A DNA stretch of 64,000 bases from Undaria pinnatifida (GCA_012845835.1 JABAKD010000017.1:3904867-3968866); one strand, 5' to 3'. Shown: positions 1-10,760, numbered from the stretch's first letter. A program made the numbers and translations. Notes: a model not told the origin generated them from the sequence alone.

Positions 1-2900
1 TGTGGGTGGATAAGTGTTTGCCTCGGGTAGTAAAAAAAAGTGGCGCCAGACAAGTAGGGTAGGAGAGGGTGTGGGGATCTCAGCGTTGTATCGCTGGAGG
101 GGGTGTGCGAGACACGACCGAAAGCGAGTCGTTCCTCTTGTTTTTGTGTTGTTATGTGGTCGTTGGCGCGCCGGTGTCGGGGCGTTCGCAGTGAGCAACG
201 CTACCACCTCGCTGTGCTCTGAGTTGGGGGTAGGTAAAAGTGAGAGGGAGACAAGCGAAGTGTGTTTTTTGTTTTGATTGTGTTTCAAAGCTTGCTCTTT
301 TCTCGCGGAGGAGTGATTGGTGCTCTAACCCTTCCCCCCCCATCTATCTTTTCTTCCCCCCCCCCCCCCCTCCGGCCCCTTTTGCCCTCCACCGTATTTC
401 TACTGTCGGCCAAACAGTTCTACAGTAGTTTATGTCCTACGTGGTTTGTTTTTTCATGTAGACCCCGGCGTGATGTCATGGTTGGTTTCTCTGCCGGGAG
501 AAAATAGTTCCCCCTCGTTTCATGGATGCATGGGTCTTTGTGTGCAGCGCCACTCACTCTGTAGGCGTTGTTGTCTATCCCGCCGGGCAGGACGGGAAAA
601 CAATATTTCTAGAGTGCGTGGTGGTTGTTATTTTCCTTGTTTTTCTGCTGTTGGGCCGTTTGCCTACGCGACATACAAGACAGAGCGTAGCCAACATCGA
701 GCCTGTGTGCGTAACGATTGGGCTCAGTTGCCGTTGTTGGCATCCGTCTGCTCCTTGGGGTGTTGTGCGTGTGGATTCCTTGGTCGTTTGACGTCAGGAA
801 GTGCGCCGTGCATATTCGTGTGGTGGATAACCGAAGAGGGGCGAAGAAGCTTCAGACCGAATGGGTGTGCGTAACGGGTCATCTGTTCGTGCGATGTATG
901 GATAGCCGGAAAAGAACGAAGGTGTTCAAGAACGAATGGGTGTGCGTAGCGGCTAGGCTCGTCTCTGTCGCAATCACCCCGACTCTCCGTAGGTTAACAT
1001 GCGTGTGTGGAAATTGTTTGGGTACACTGGAACGAGGCGTGGCTGTAAGTGGGCTTTGACGTCGAGAAGTGCGCCATGCATCTATTCGTGTGACGGGTGG
1101 GTAGCGGGCGAGGGGCGAGGAGGCTCAGCAGCGAACGGATTTGGCGTAAAGGCGTAGGGAGGGAGGAGGGCCCTCCCCTCTCGTATTCCTGTTCGCGGTT
1201 GTTGTTTTATTTTATTTTGTATGTGTACTTTTGATTTGCTGCTTTCCCCTTTTAGTGCTCTAGAAACAGCGCTAGAAGTTGCGCCTCTTTATTTTCATGT
1301 GGTGTATCCTCGAATCGGGGTTGAAGTTGTAATACAGTTGCCCTCTTCAGAACTGCGTCCACGTTTTCGGGGAAACACTACTTGAAATTTGTGAAGCACG
1401 ATTTTTTGCAGGGGTAAAAGGGTTGGAAACAGCGCTTGCGGATTGAGTCCCCGTGACAGGACCTTTTGGGTGGATCCGTTGATTCCATGTACCATATAGG
1501 AGTGCAATATATTAGATGCTGAGTTTTCTAAATCCCTTCTTTTCTTTCTTGTGTTCCTTTAAGGTTGTGTGATGTTGTTTCGTCTGTCTTCGGCTCGCTG
1601 TGGTCGGTAGAAGACATGGCAACGACCATTTTGGTTAGTTCCCGGTCAAATGTTGATCAACTTGGGGGAGGCGTCATTTTGTTGGTTTTTGCGTTTTATA
1701 GCCCAAGGCGTGACGTGCGTGTTTTTTGTTGGTTTTGTGTTTTATAGCCCTCGGCGTGACTAGCAGGAGGCGGTGATTTTTGTTGTTCTTATATTTATAG
1801 CTCGGGTTGACTCGCATCCCAGCTGGTCCGAATCGATGTGTTTCCGACGGGTTATTTTTTAGAACCTGCCCTATAAAACGCGCGACCGAGAGAAAGTATC
1901 ATAGATATGTGTTGGAACACAGGCGTGCGGCTATCGCCGCCGTAATGTCTGTTTTCCTTTGTTTTTAGAGTTCTTACACTCCCATACAGTCGGTAGCAAC
2001 AGTCCAACACCTGTGCTACGGGATGTATTGTACCTTAGTATAGTAATAATGTTGAGGAGTCTATCCCCTGTTGTGTCGTATCTTTTTTCTAGTTACGCTT
2101 CAGCTGCGTACTTTTTTCGTTTTGAGGAAAACCAACCACTTGAAAACGGTTTGTTTTTCACTTGCGATTATCGTGTGGTAAAGAACGCATGCGTGCGCGC
2201 GTGCTTACCTGTTTTTTTTATGATATTTTAGCTCTTCATTCCATTAACGTCTTGTCGTAGGACGGAAAGGGGGCACGTTGTTTTCGTCGTTTGGACTGTT
2301 TCTTCTTCTGTTGCCGTCCGGCCATTCGTCGACCCTTTCTGGTTTCTGCTGTACGTGGGAGAGATGGATGGGGGTGGGGGCGGGTCAACCCCTGTGACGC
2401 ATTATTATACCTATCAGTTTTTTGTGCGGCCCCGGCTCACTTTCTTTCATGTTCGTTTCTTTATTTCCTCTCGGTGTTGATTCATTCTTCGGCATCCGGC
2501 TTTCGTTACTGTTTCCATTTTTCGTGGGTGCGTGCTGTTTTGTCGAATTATTTTCCTGTCGTCGTCGTGGTGCCTGTATCTTTTTCTCTTTCGGCACGAG
2601 TACACGAGTGATGGAGATGTACTGCTTCTTCCTTTTATACACGTATATGCAGGACGGGGGAGGGGGGTGGGGGGAAGGGGTAGCGGGAGATCAAATGATG
2701 AAACACAAAGCAGCAGGCGTCGCGATTGAGCTGTTAGCTGTGTTGAGTGGTGGTGATTAATGCTGAGATGTTAGTGCTATGGTTGTGGGGTGATCCTGTA
2801 GTGGTAGTAGATGAAGAGTTCCCCAGTGTTTACCCAGGCTGCCGACTTCGTTTTCCTTATTTTGCTTGTTCTTGTTAGTCCCCCCTTTTTTCCTTAGTGT
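1..2900. other. G/T-rich region without a recognisable gene
   Basis: The plus strand is strongly G+T biased here, with T runs, a C run near 358-370 and only short overlapping open frames, none with a recognisable domain. Several imperfect duplications occur. A block at about 790-960 shares phrases with one at 1060-1150 (both contain GAAGTGCGCC followed by CATGCAT or GTGCAT). At 1690-1760 a roughly 60-bp unit containing GTTTTATAGCCC is repeated. It could be intron or UTR of a gene outside the window; I see no coding evidence. Confidence 0.5.
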
Positions 2901-2909
2901 TGTTTTATT

Positions 2910-3215
2910 GTGCCTCTTCTCGTCAGTGATGGTGATATACTGATCGATGCGTATTCAAGGCGTTTCGCGTGCATCGTTCCCTGCTGCGCGCAACGTTGCA
3001 ATAACATTTATGTGTCGTGGGAGCTGTTCGCGTGTCGGGATGTTGTTTCTTCTGTCCATTCGCCGTATGCAAAACGACCAAAAATAAAGAATACCAGGTA
3101 CGTTATATGCTTTATCGACGATTCAATAGGGACTCTCACGATCGAGGAGTGCTACGGTACCGCTAGCACCTTCAAATCGCCAGACACCTTCTTTGAAGAG
3201 CTACACCGCACCTAG
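2910..3215 (+). CDS. Unrecognised 101-residue ORF
   Basis: An open frame that ends in a compact, charged stretch (RYVICFIDDSIGTLTIEE, then SPDTFFEELHRT). The composition of this second half looks more protein-like than the surrounding frames, but I do not recognise a family. No flanking splice sites or partner exons could be assigned. It may be the terminal exon of an upstream gene, or chance. Confidence 0.2.
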   Translation: MPLLVSDGDILIDAYSRRFACIVPCCAQRCNNIYVSWELFACRDVVSSVHSPYAKRPKIKNTRYVICFIDDSIGTLTIEECYGTASTFKSPDTFFEELHRT

Positions 3216-3259
3216 CGACGTGCTGACTCTCGGAAAATACGCAAGCTAAGCCTTACGCA

Positions 3260-3378
3260 CAAAACAACGGCTGGGTAGCTGACAAAAACTACTTGTAGAA
3301 TACATACCGGATCCGAGCATGGCTCACAATACAACGGGCTGGGTATCTGACAACTACATGTAGAATACATATCGGATG
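3260..3378. repeat. Two-copy tandem repeat
   Basis: Two adjacent imperfect copies, each containing GGCTGGGTA, CTGACAA and then GTAGAATACAT followed by CGGAT. The second copy is slightly shorter. No coding content. Confidence 0.7.
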
Positions 3379-3839
3379 CAAACTTTTATTGGTTGCAGCT
3401 CAGTCGAGATTCCGACTCACCGAGAAACATCTTTGGTCGTAAACAAGTGCAACTCCCACCGTTGCATGGTTCGGCCGTAGAACAACAGAAATGCCTGGCT
3501 GAGGTGATATATTGATTTTTTCTCAACCGCCCGAGGGTGAAACGTGAAGGTTTACCTGGAAGAGTGTTGCACAAATTTGGCGCATCAATCTAATGGATCG
3601 AATTCTCTTTTACGTTGTTGTCGATTTAGCAGTACCCACCTCTACACCCACGCGGATGTCAGATAAGGTCAAACACTCATTTGTTAATGGTCGTCCAGCC
3701 GGCTGAATAGAAAAGGAAAAAAAGAAGGCGGTTGTCTCTGAAAATGGCTACGATGATTAATAGTAAACTCGGAGAGTTGTACGCGACGACGCACGTTACT
3801 TGGCTTTTACATCAACACTTCGATGCGTCTTTGGCGATT

Positions 3840-5030
3840 TTTTCATGGAAGTCCCATGAAAGACCCACGGGTTGGATTACAGGATGTCTCCGGCGGGCCA
3901 AGGAAAAGCATGCGAGATCTATGGATGACCCATGGGCTAGCTGCAAGAACTTATGGATGAGTGCGAGCCATGAGAATCCTTAGACGGCCCATTCGCCACC
4001 CATGGGCCAGCACTATCAATCCATGGATGGCCCATGGACGACTACTCCAAATTCATGGGAGACCCATGGGGGACCGGGACCCGTGGGCTGCTCGCGGGAA
4101 CTCATGAGTGATCCATTAGCGAGCACTGTAAACCCATAGGCGACCTATGGGCGACTCTTGAGAAACTCATGTGCATCTCGAGGGAAACCCATGAGCGACT
4201 CACCGAAAACCCATGGGAGATGAATGGATGACCCACGGGCCAGGACTATCAATCAATGGGCGACCCATGACTAATTTCGCAAAACCCGCCGGAGATCGAC
4301 GGCAGACCCATGGGGGATTCGTGGGCTCTAGTAGTAGTTCATGGGTGATCCATGGGCTAGTACTGTCAACCTATGGCAGATCCATGCGTGACTGCTGGGA
4401 AGCCCATGGATGATCCATGGTAAGTCCCTGCGACGCATGAGGGAATGACGGGCCAGCACGTAAATCCATCCGTGAGGCATGGACAACTACAACAAACGTA
4501 TGACAGACCAGCGGTATACCCATTGAACATCAACGACAGACCCATGGGGGATCCATGGGCTAGTAGCAGGAAATCATGGGTGACTCATGGTCCAACATTG
4601 TCAATCCATGGGAGACCTGTGCATCTCATAGGAAAATCGTAAACGACCCACGAACAATCCATGGGCACGCGTGGGTGAACACTGTATACAGTACACCACA
4701 AACAAGTGGGAAACCCATAGGCGTCGTATCTATGGATGGCCCATCACATCCCCATACATGATCCATGGGACAACACTCCAAACTACGGGTGACCCATGGC
4801 AGCCCCATATGGGTGACCCATGGCAGCCCCATGGGTGACCCGTGTATGAATACTAGAGAACCGTGGGTCACCCATTGGCGAGTGTGTGGGCCACCACTCC
4901 AAATCCATGAGTGACTTGTGTCCAACCCATTCGCGACACATGGACCAGTACTGCACAGGCCGTGGGCCAATATCCAAACTCATTGGTGGCTTATGGCAGA
5001 CCCATGGGTCACCAATATACAAACGGAAGA
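3840..5030. repeat. CCATGG-centred satellite, left part
   Basis: A degenerate tandem array of roughly 31-33-bp units built round the palindrome CCATGG, typically CCCATGGGC, then about nine variable bases such as AGCACTATC, then AATCCATGG and a GA/GG link. Units are head-to-tail with strong divergence. Open frames running through it (rich in THG, WVTHG and similar) are artefacts of the unit. The same array type resumes at 11.0 kb, directly outside the right LTR of the Copia element. Confidence 0.85.
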
Positions 5031-5170
5031 AAATAAACCCACGAGTAGCTCATGAGAGAGCGTTAGAAATGTGGTGGTACCTGACCGATGACGGTCTTCA
5101 GAGGCCAACACAGAGTCGTGGCGAGACGAGCTCGAGCCTGGCTGATGATCGTTCAGACGATGGTGGATCG

Positions 5171-5252
5171 CTATGATTGGACTCTCGTTGGACCAACAAA
5201 ACCTTATGTTCGCTATAATTGGGCTCTCGTTGGACCAACAAAACCTTATGTC
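5171..5252 (+). repeat. 41-bp tandem duplication
   Basis: Two near-identical adjacent units that share CTCGTTGGACCAACAAAACC followed by TTATGT. It lies between the satellite and the left LTR. No known function. Confidence 0.85.
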
Positions 5253-5410
5253 ACTATGAACTGTCCAAGTTCAGATGCAGATGTGAAGAGTGAATTCGAT
5301 GTGCAAACACTCGTGCCTCTTCCTTTTTACTGTAACAAATTATCTCGTATGGTAGTATCCACTACAACATACGACGCCCAAGTCAAACTTGCGCACGTGG
5401 CGTAGTAAAC

Positions 5411-5641
5411 ACTTTGATCTTACGCACGTGACCTAGTCAACACTTCTATCTTACGCACGTGACCCGTCAACGCGTTATTACGTGGTGGGGCGCAGTACCA
5501 TAGAAGCTTGTTTTTTAGTATGGAAGAGGACACATATCACATGGTTCGACAGCTTACACAGTACTCTGCATACACTCATTTGACTATGTAATGAACACTG
5601 CCTTTAACCCATGGATTCCTTGTGGATCCTACTATTCAACA
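5411..5641 (-). repeat. Copia 3' LTR (left copy)
   Basis: Aligns with 10761-10987 over CGTCAACGCGTTATTAC, ATGGTTCGACAGCTTAC, CAGTACTCTGCATACACTC and GGATTCCTTGTGGATCCTA. On the minus strand it begins TGTTGAATAGT at 5641, consistent with the TG end rule. Its left end is expanded: CTTACGCACGTGACC is repeated, giving extra CACGTG hexamers compared with the other LTR. Bases 5501-5537 are in inverse orientation relative to the right LTR. Divergence between the LTRs indicates an old insertion. Confidence 0.88.
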
Positions 5642-5650
5642 CTCCCCCTT
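5642..5650 (-). other. Copia polypurine tract
   Basis: On the minus strand, AAGGGGGAG sits immediately upstream of the 3' LTR, the expected place for the plus-strand primer of LTR-element reverse transcription. Its position fixes the inner edge of the left LTR. Confidence 0.8.
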
Positions 5651-5797
5651 ATATGAAATTACCATACCAAATATGTTAGGCCATAATCACCCTTATAATA
5701 TGCTGGTTTGAACTAACCATAGTTTGCAAAAAAATACCGTGTCAGAGTGTGTCATCTTTATCTGCTCGGCTTTACTCTACTTTCCTTGTCTAAGGCG

Positions 5798-6871
5798 TTA
5801 TGTGCAGAAACAAGATCGCGTGTCAGAGTGTATCCTCCTATTTCTGCTCAGCCTGCGTATGCTACGTTTTAGATGTTTCGAAGATCGTTTCACCGCCCCC
5901 CCCCTGTTGGCCGGTAGGTTCTCTCTACCGATGCTGCGCAATTCAACTCTGACATTACACGTCACGGTAGACGTTATAGAGCCAATGGTGTCTTTGGCTA
6001 GATGGGCAATCACCTCCGTCGCTTCCGACGAGGTCTGCTTTATTTCTGCTCCAACATAATCCATTACTGCTGACTGTTTGTGGGTAATTTTTACTAGACA
6101 TGCTTCGTTCTCTCTTTCGAGTCTAGGCTTCGTACGACTAAGGCTGAGCCCGCATTCGTCTTCCTGCCCTTTGAGCTTCTCTAGATAATAATTCTTCCAT
6201 ATCCCCATTCGCGGTCATCTCCCTTGGCCTGCACGTTTCTATCGAGACGTTTTTCGAGCTGAGATCATCTGATCTAAACTTTGGGTGGCAGCTTTGGCCC
6301 ATGCACTGGTGAGAAACTCAAAGAAGCGCTGTGCTTCCATCGAGTCCTCATATTCCCCCCTTTCTATCACGTTGCACACAAACGTTCCAAATGACTTATC
6401 GGAGTAGTCTTCGACGCCTTGATTGATGGTCCAGTTGACGATCTCCGCCGCTGCCTCTTCTCTGTAGTTTCCTTTCAAGAAAGGAAAACTGTCGTACAAG
6501 CGTGTTCGCCGTTCTTGTCTAGTATCTATACTGTCGTGGGAAATATCCCCGGTGTGAGCCACGTCGCGTTCCTTGTTGTCGGACATCATGGTGTAGATAG
6601 TGATATAGTAATGTGTGAAATATCCCCGGTGTGGGCCACCTCGCGTTCCTTGTTGTCGGACATGGTGTAGATAGTGATATATTAATGTGTGATGATGATG
6701 TGTGGCTTCGCCCAAATGGCTCCTCCTGATCTCGATCCATCTAGCTGTTGAATCCCTATATTTGTAAAAAATACACGTGTTGTCGTCATAACTTGGTCTC
6801 CGTTTAGGTCGATCTTGGATTGCTTCCTTTTCTCTTTGTCGTTTATGATGTGTGCTCATTGTCGTCGTCAT
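5798..6871 (-). CDS. Extra reading frame(s) after pol in the Copia element
   Basis: Two long open stretches in the same frame: 6871-6239 (about 210 codons, starting at ATG) and 6208-5798 (about 136 codons). They are separated by two in-frame stops, so they may be one decayed gene of about 350 codons. They lie between RNase H and the polypurine tract on the same strand as pol, a position that in some LTR elements holds an additional (for example env-like) gene. The N-terminal part is basic (HHKRQREKEAIQDRPKRR). The middle contains a two-copy ~80-bp tandem duplication (6535-6700). The C-terminal parts include a helical-looking stretch (EDSMEAQRFFEFLTSAW). I see no signal peptide, transmembrane segment or known domain. 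Function unknown. Confidence 0.5.
6535..6700. repeat. ~80-bp tandem duplication inside the post-pol frame
   Basis: Two copies share AAATATCCCCGGTGTG, then CGCGTTCCTTGTTGTCGGAC and GGTGTAGATAGTGATATA. The duplication keeps the surrounding minus-strand frame open and yields two copies of a peptide around ITIYTMMSDNKER / LIYHYLHHVRQQGTR, read in frames offset by small indels. Confidence 0.85.
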
Positions 6872-6879
6872 TGTGAAAT

Positions 6880-7434
6880 ATCTTCCTTCGGGTCGATCTT
6901 GGGTTTCTCTTTTCCTCCTAAGATCTCAGTTCTTGTTGGGTATGACTCGATAAGGTTCAGTAGGTGGCGATGCGTGTTCTTCGTGAGAAACTTAGTCCCT
7001 ACGTCTGCCAGCTGTTTTTGTGTTGCCACGTGGTGGATGGTGATTTATCCGTCCTTGACTAGCTCCTTCAAACGAAAGAACAGAGCGTTGTGTTTCGTGC
7101 GCAAGCTCTAGGTGCTGTTTCCTGCAATGCGTAGGGCTCCGGTGTTGTCGCCAAAGAACGGTACACTTTCAAACATCTTTTTAAATCCCAGCTCGGCCAT
7201 CAGGTTGGATAGATAGACCGCTTCCTTGCTCGCTTGTGCCATTGATATGAGTTGCACCTCCAGAGTCGACTGCACCGTCACGTTCTGGAGCTCAGTCTTG
7301 AAGCTCGGTGGTCCTCCAGCCAGCATGATCAAGCAGCCGGACGTTGACTTGCCGTTGCCAGGATTGTTTCCCAGCTTGCATCGAAATATCCCGCCATGCC
7401 AACACCCTGTTTTGTACGTGATCGCCAGGCCCAC
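6880..7434 (-). pseudogene. Copia RNase H domain, decayed
   Basis: Minus-strand translation shows the conserved Copia RNase H core: NGKSTSGCLIMLAGG, QASKEAVYLSNLMAELGF, then FFGDNTGALRIAGNST, where the family normally continues into a T-K-H-I motif. A TAG at 7108 replaces the expected Tyr codon; the reading continues as SLRTKHNALFF, HHVATQKQLADVGTKFLT and further on. A second stop (TAA) lies in the DG-ITIHH segment. The N-terminal CDAD catalytic stretch is scrambled by a frameshift near 7410. The family normally degrades the RNA strand of the reverse-transcription hybrid; this copy is inactive. Confidence 0.9.
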
Positions 7435-7499
7435 ATCTCTCTTTAGGTAGTGGAGAAGATTATTTTGCTGCTGTCATGTGTAGTTTGGATGGTTTGCTC

Positions 7500-8530
7500 A
7501 TGGTTCGGGCCTGTTGGTTGATGGCGTAGGTGAAGTCGTAGCGCGTGCATTGGCTCAAGAACATCAGAGGCCCCGTGATGGTCTGGTAAAGTTGGATGCT
7601 ATTAGAATCTAGCAGCTTTGTGTCGGGCTGCTTGATAAATAACTCCGCTCCTGCTCACGTCGTGTGCACTGGGTTGTATTCTGCCATGCCGTCTCGTGCC
7701 AGGGCTGACCTGGCGTAGTCCTCTCGGCCGATGGTTAGAGCCTTAGCCTCTCTGGCTCTGGTAATTTGCACGCCTAGCACCATCGAGACGTCTCACATGT
7801 CGGTCATGGCGAATCGGCCCATCAGCTGGGTTTTAAGGTCCTTCAGTAGCGGCCTGTCTCCTCCAAGAAGAAGGAGGTCGTCTACGTACATGGTCAGAAT
7901 GCCGAGGTTGTCGTCTGAGCCGATGATGTAGACAGATGGATCAAACCCACTCGCTGTGAACCCCAAGTCCCACGGTGAATCGTCGATGGTGTTGAACCAG
8001 TTGCGAGGGATTTTGACGAAATGCGTACAGGCTCTTCTTGAGTTTCATCACCTTGGGACGTCCAGCTGGAGCGTCGAGTGATTCGTAGCCTGGTGTTGTC
8101 TTCACATGTACCTCTTCCTGCACATCGGCGTTAAAACAAATCGTCTGTACATCAAGCTGGGGTACTTCCCAGTCTCCACTCGCAGCTATGGCGAGTGCCA
8201 TGCAGAGGCTCTGGATGCGCCATACTGGTAAATACGTGTGCAGCCACAGTCGATTCCCGGTACTTGTCCCCAGCCCTGAACCACAACTCTACCTTTCAGC
8301 GTGTGATCGGCTTTAACCTTAAAGACCCATTTGGTCCCGATCACCTTATCCTCCAGTGGCACTGAGTCTGGAGATACCAGGTTGAAGACTGCGTGTTTTT
8401 GGAGGCTGTCCATCCTTTTGTCTGTGGTTTGTCACTTGTGGCGATTCCATCGCCTCTTTGAATGTGTTCGGGATCGTAATGACTTCCCCATCCGAACTGT
8501 GCTCAGAGACGGGGTTTCCAGTATCTAGGG
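7500..8530 (-). pseudogene. Copia reverse transcriptase, frameshifted
   Basis: Recognisable Copia RT read in at least three frames: a start at IPNTFKEAMESPQ (end of the 8885-8346 frame); MDSLQKHAVFN through GTKWVFKVKADHTLKGR and QGWGQVPGIDCG (8413-8240); MALAIAASGDWEVPQLDVQ and PKVMKLKKSLYAFRQNP (8201-7990); then VYIIGSDDNLGILTMYVDD with LLLLGGDRPLLKDLKTQLMG (7930-7800). The catalytic YVDD is intact near 7885. A TGA interrupts FAMTDM / DVSMVLGVQ near 7795. It continues to REDYARSALA. Frameshifts near 8420, 8200 and 7950 make it non-functional. Confidence 0.93.
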
Positions 8531-8885
8531 CGTAGTTGAGGTATCCTTCCATCTTGTGTTCTTGTGCTCCATCTGACCTGTGTTCGGTCTCAGCTACCAG
8601 CACGTATGCCATCGTGTATTCTTTCTGGTGGTGCGCTACCTCTGCGTCACTTGCCATTGGGCTAGAGAGCAATCCCAGGCTACACAGTTCTCGCTGCTGG
8701 TGAGAGTTTACTTCTTCGTGTGAAACCGGAGTTACGGCACCACTTGCGCGTGTTCCCATACGTGTTGCGCCTCCGAGTTCGTGGTCTGCCGGCAATGCTC
8801 CTGTCTGGGCCGTCTCGAGTGCCTCGTCACTGCCGGCGCCTTCCGCGGCCGGCTCCTTCTCGCCAGCTGATGTTGAGTGATCCAT
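8346..8885 (-). pseudogene. Copia integrase-RT linker
   Basis: An open frame of 179 codons starting MDHSTSAGEKEPA. It is low in conserved motifs and rich in Glu, Ser and Ala, as expected for the variable linker between integrase and RT in Copia polyproteins, and it ends with the first RT motif (IPNTFKEAMESPQ) before the frame is lost. The plus-strand 230-residue frame over 8720-9412 is its shadow. Confidence 0.7.
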
Positions 8886-9185
8886 ATTTCTACTCGGAGC
8901 TTCGACAATTTCTTCAGGAGGCTGTCTATCTCTTCGCTGTACGTGATACAGATGTCTTCCGTGTTTTCTACCGTCGAGCTCTCTTTGTGAGTACTGATGG
9001 CGTCGCCGGTTGTGTTGCCCTCGGTGACATCAGCCAGTGTCGATGCTGGGGTCTCGATGAAGATGACGTTGCGGCTCTCTGTCACTCGCGCCGTCTTGTT
9101 TCTGTATATCCGGTATGCTTTGCTGTTCAAGCTGTACCCACAGAGTACCCCTTCGCAGGCCTTATCCTCGAGTTTGGGCAGCTGG
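8732..9185 (-). pseudogene. Integrase C-terminal remnant
   Basis: Just after a CAG/CAA-rich tract, the minus strand reads LEDKACEGVLCGYS, then NSKAYRIYRNKTARVTESRN and VIFIETPAS. This is the characteristic end of the Copia integrase (the family's GY-NSKAYR-Y...ESRNV-FIE motif). The zinc-binding HHCC and DDE core that should separate it from the protease are absent: only about 100 bases lie between them. The rest of the frame to 8732 is variable linker. Confidence 0.85.
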
Positions 9186-9214
9186 CAACAGCAGCAACAG
9201 CAGCAACAGCAGTA
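9186..9214. repeat. CAG/CAA trinucleotide tract at the integrase deletion junction
   Basis: GGCAACAGCAGCAACAGCAG continues as CAGCAACAGCAG on the plus strand, exactly where the integrase core is missing. On the minus strand it reads as CTG/TTG triplets. Confidence 0.9.
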
Positions 9215-9228
9215 GTGTTAAGAAACGA

Positions 9229-9798
9229 CTATGTCTCCCAGGTGCGACCAAGCCTGCATGTTCTACCGGATGCTTGTTGCCGTCCGTGTCGACGATTTTC
9301 CGAAATCATACCGGTCGCTGTTCCCGGTAGAACTTGTCGTCCTGCGGTTAGTATCTTGTGGGGCCTCTCGAGTGCCATACAGTTTAGCTGTGTGTCTTTC
9401 GGATCCGAGTGAAGTTCGTCCTCAAAATAATCTCCACATGCTCTGTTTTCCACCAGCATGGTCAAGGGTTTCGGAGCAAGCCTGGGTGTGTCAGCGGTAG
9501 CCTCCATGCTCTTGGTTGTCTGTGCGGTTGCTTGGCAGTCAGTTGACAAGGTCCATCCAGCCGTCACGAAGGTATACCCGACGTCTTCCGTGGCCGTCGA
9601 CTCAGTCGCTATGTGGGCACTTTGCACTTCTCCCTGTGGTTGGTTCTCCGTATTGTGTTTCCTTTTCTGGGCGTTGCACTCAGCATCGCTGTGCGTCGTC
9701 GAGGTGTGCAGCGAGCACCATGTGTTGTAACAGATCGCTCCTTCTTCCCGTTTGTGCAGTCTCGCTTGATGTGTCAATATTCTAGGGAGTTGTAGCAT
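9229..9798 (-). pseudogene. Copia gag C-terminus and protease, active site lost
   Basis: This frame continues gag after a frame change at the zinc knuckle. It contains the Copia segment WCSLHTSTTHSDAECNAQ, then the protease region LTMLVENRACGDYFEDEL followed by LERPHKILTAGRQVLPGTATG. Relatives have VDSGASGHY at the catalytic site; here it reads VENRACGDY, so the catalytic Asp of DSGA is gone. The frame is lost after GTATGMI, where the integrase would begin. Confidence 0.85.
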
Positions 9799-10352
9799 CG
9801 TGCCTTCCGTGGTCCTTTGATGGTTGTCATTGCCGCTCCTTTGCCCGCTAGCTTGTTTACGTGTCCTGGTCTCGAGAGTCGGTCGATGTACAAGTTCCTC
9901 ATCATTGATTTAATCACGTCGATGCCAAAGTTTGGGCTGTGAAAGCTCGTCATCTTTACGAACTCGTAGTCGTCGGTCAGGCCTTGCAGTAAGATGTCTT
10001 CAAACCTCTCGTCTGAGACCTTCTCTCCCATTTCATGCAGCTGGCCTCGAATCTCCGTTAGCTTGATGGTATAGTCATCAGGGTCTTGCCCTTGCTCCAT
10101 CCGGAAGTTCACAAGGTTCTCGTAGCAGGCCCGCCGTGCTTCCTTGCTGTTGCTGTTGTACTTGGTGTACAAAGCATTCCACGCCTTCTGTCCTTGTCCC
10201 AGAACTCCCGCCGAAGTTATGTCTTCATATTGTCGGACTAGTGTAGCTGCAGGGCCGCTAGAGACAAGGTAAAGCACGGAAAAAAGGGTCTCGCACGCTC
10301 GCTTCCAGCGTTGAATTTTCACCAGATTCGTCGGAGTGTCCGGGGTGGACAT
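9774..10352 (-). CDS. Copia gag (capsid-like) ORF
   Basis: Starts at ATG 10352 (MSTPDTPTNLVKIQRWKRA); the frame is open further upstream without another ATG. It has the retrotransposon Gag (UBN2/Copia-gag) pattern: AWNALYTKYNSNSKEARRA, LVNFRMEQGQDPDDYTIKL, GLTDDYEFVKM. It ends in the nucleocapsid zinc knuckle, which reads CYNSLEY-stop-HIKRDC; the family's CX2CX4HX4C form is broken by Cys-to-Ser and Gly-to-stop changes. Gag normally forms the particle that packages the element RNA. This is the best preserved frame of the element. Confidence 0.9.
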   Translation of the reverse strand: MSTPDTPTNLVKIQRWKRACETLFSVLYLVSSGPAATLVRQYEDITSAGVLGQGQKAWNALYTKYNSNSKEARRACYENLVNFRMEQGQDPDDYTIKLTEIRGQLHEMGEKVSDERFEDILLQGLTDDYEFVKMTSFHSPNFGIDVIKSMMRNLYIDRLSRPGHVNKLAGKGAAMTTIKGPRKARCYNSLEY

Positions 10353-10404
10353 CACTGTCTGTGATTGCTGGTACCGGTTCAACCGATCCGTTCAGAACAT
10401 CAAA

Positions 10405-10640
10405 CACGTCTCAGCTCGATCCTGTCCGTCGAACGCCTAAGGCGTGCTGACCCGCTCGCCGGGCTTTCCTTGTTCTTCTTTCATCTCGATCTTGTACGCA
10501 GATCGCCTGACGCGTGCCGGTCTGTCCACAGGGCTTCCTTTTCTCGTTGAGCTCTATCTTGTACCCAGATCGCCTGAAGCTTGCCGGTCTGTCTGCCAGG
10601 CTTCATTTTCCTCGTGCACGATGTTCCAGTGCCGTTCGAC
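10405..10640. repeat. ~70-bp repeats in the Copia leader
   Basis: Between the 5' LTR and gag, three imperfect tandem copies contain GATCGCCTGA (or GTCGAACGCCTAA), then a GC-rich part with GGTCTGTC, GGCTTCCTTTTC and CTCGATCTTGTAC-like phrases. It lies in the untranslated leader where packaging signals are usually found; any function is unknown. Confidence 0.7.
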
Positions 10641-10760
10641 TCGACTCACGTTTGCTTCCAAGTTTCTTGTGCGTAGTATTCCAGCATAATCACCAGTCTT
10701 GTGCTCCACCGCAGGGGATGTTCATGCGCTGTGTGTTACACGCTACCGAGGCTCATAATC

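Noticed and set aside
3840-5030. CRISPR-like regular repeats of about 32 bp
   Set aside because: Units are contiguous and degenerate, with no unique spacers, no cas genes and a eukaryotic context; it is a satellite.
8720-9412. Plus-strand frame of 230 codons
   Set aside because: Opposite strand of the Copia linker and integrase remnant; no independent support.
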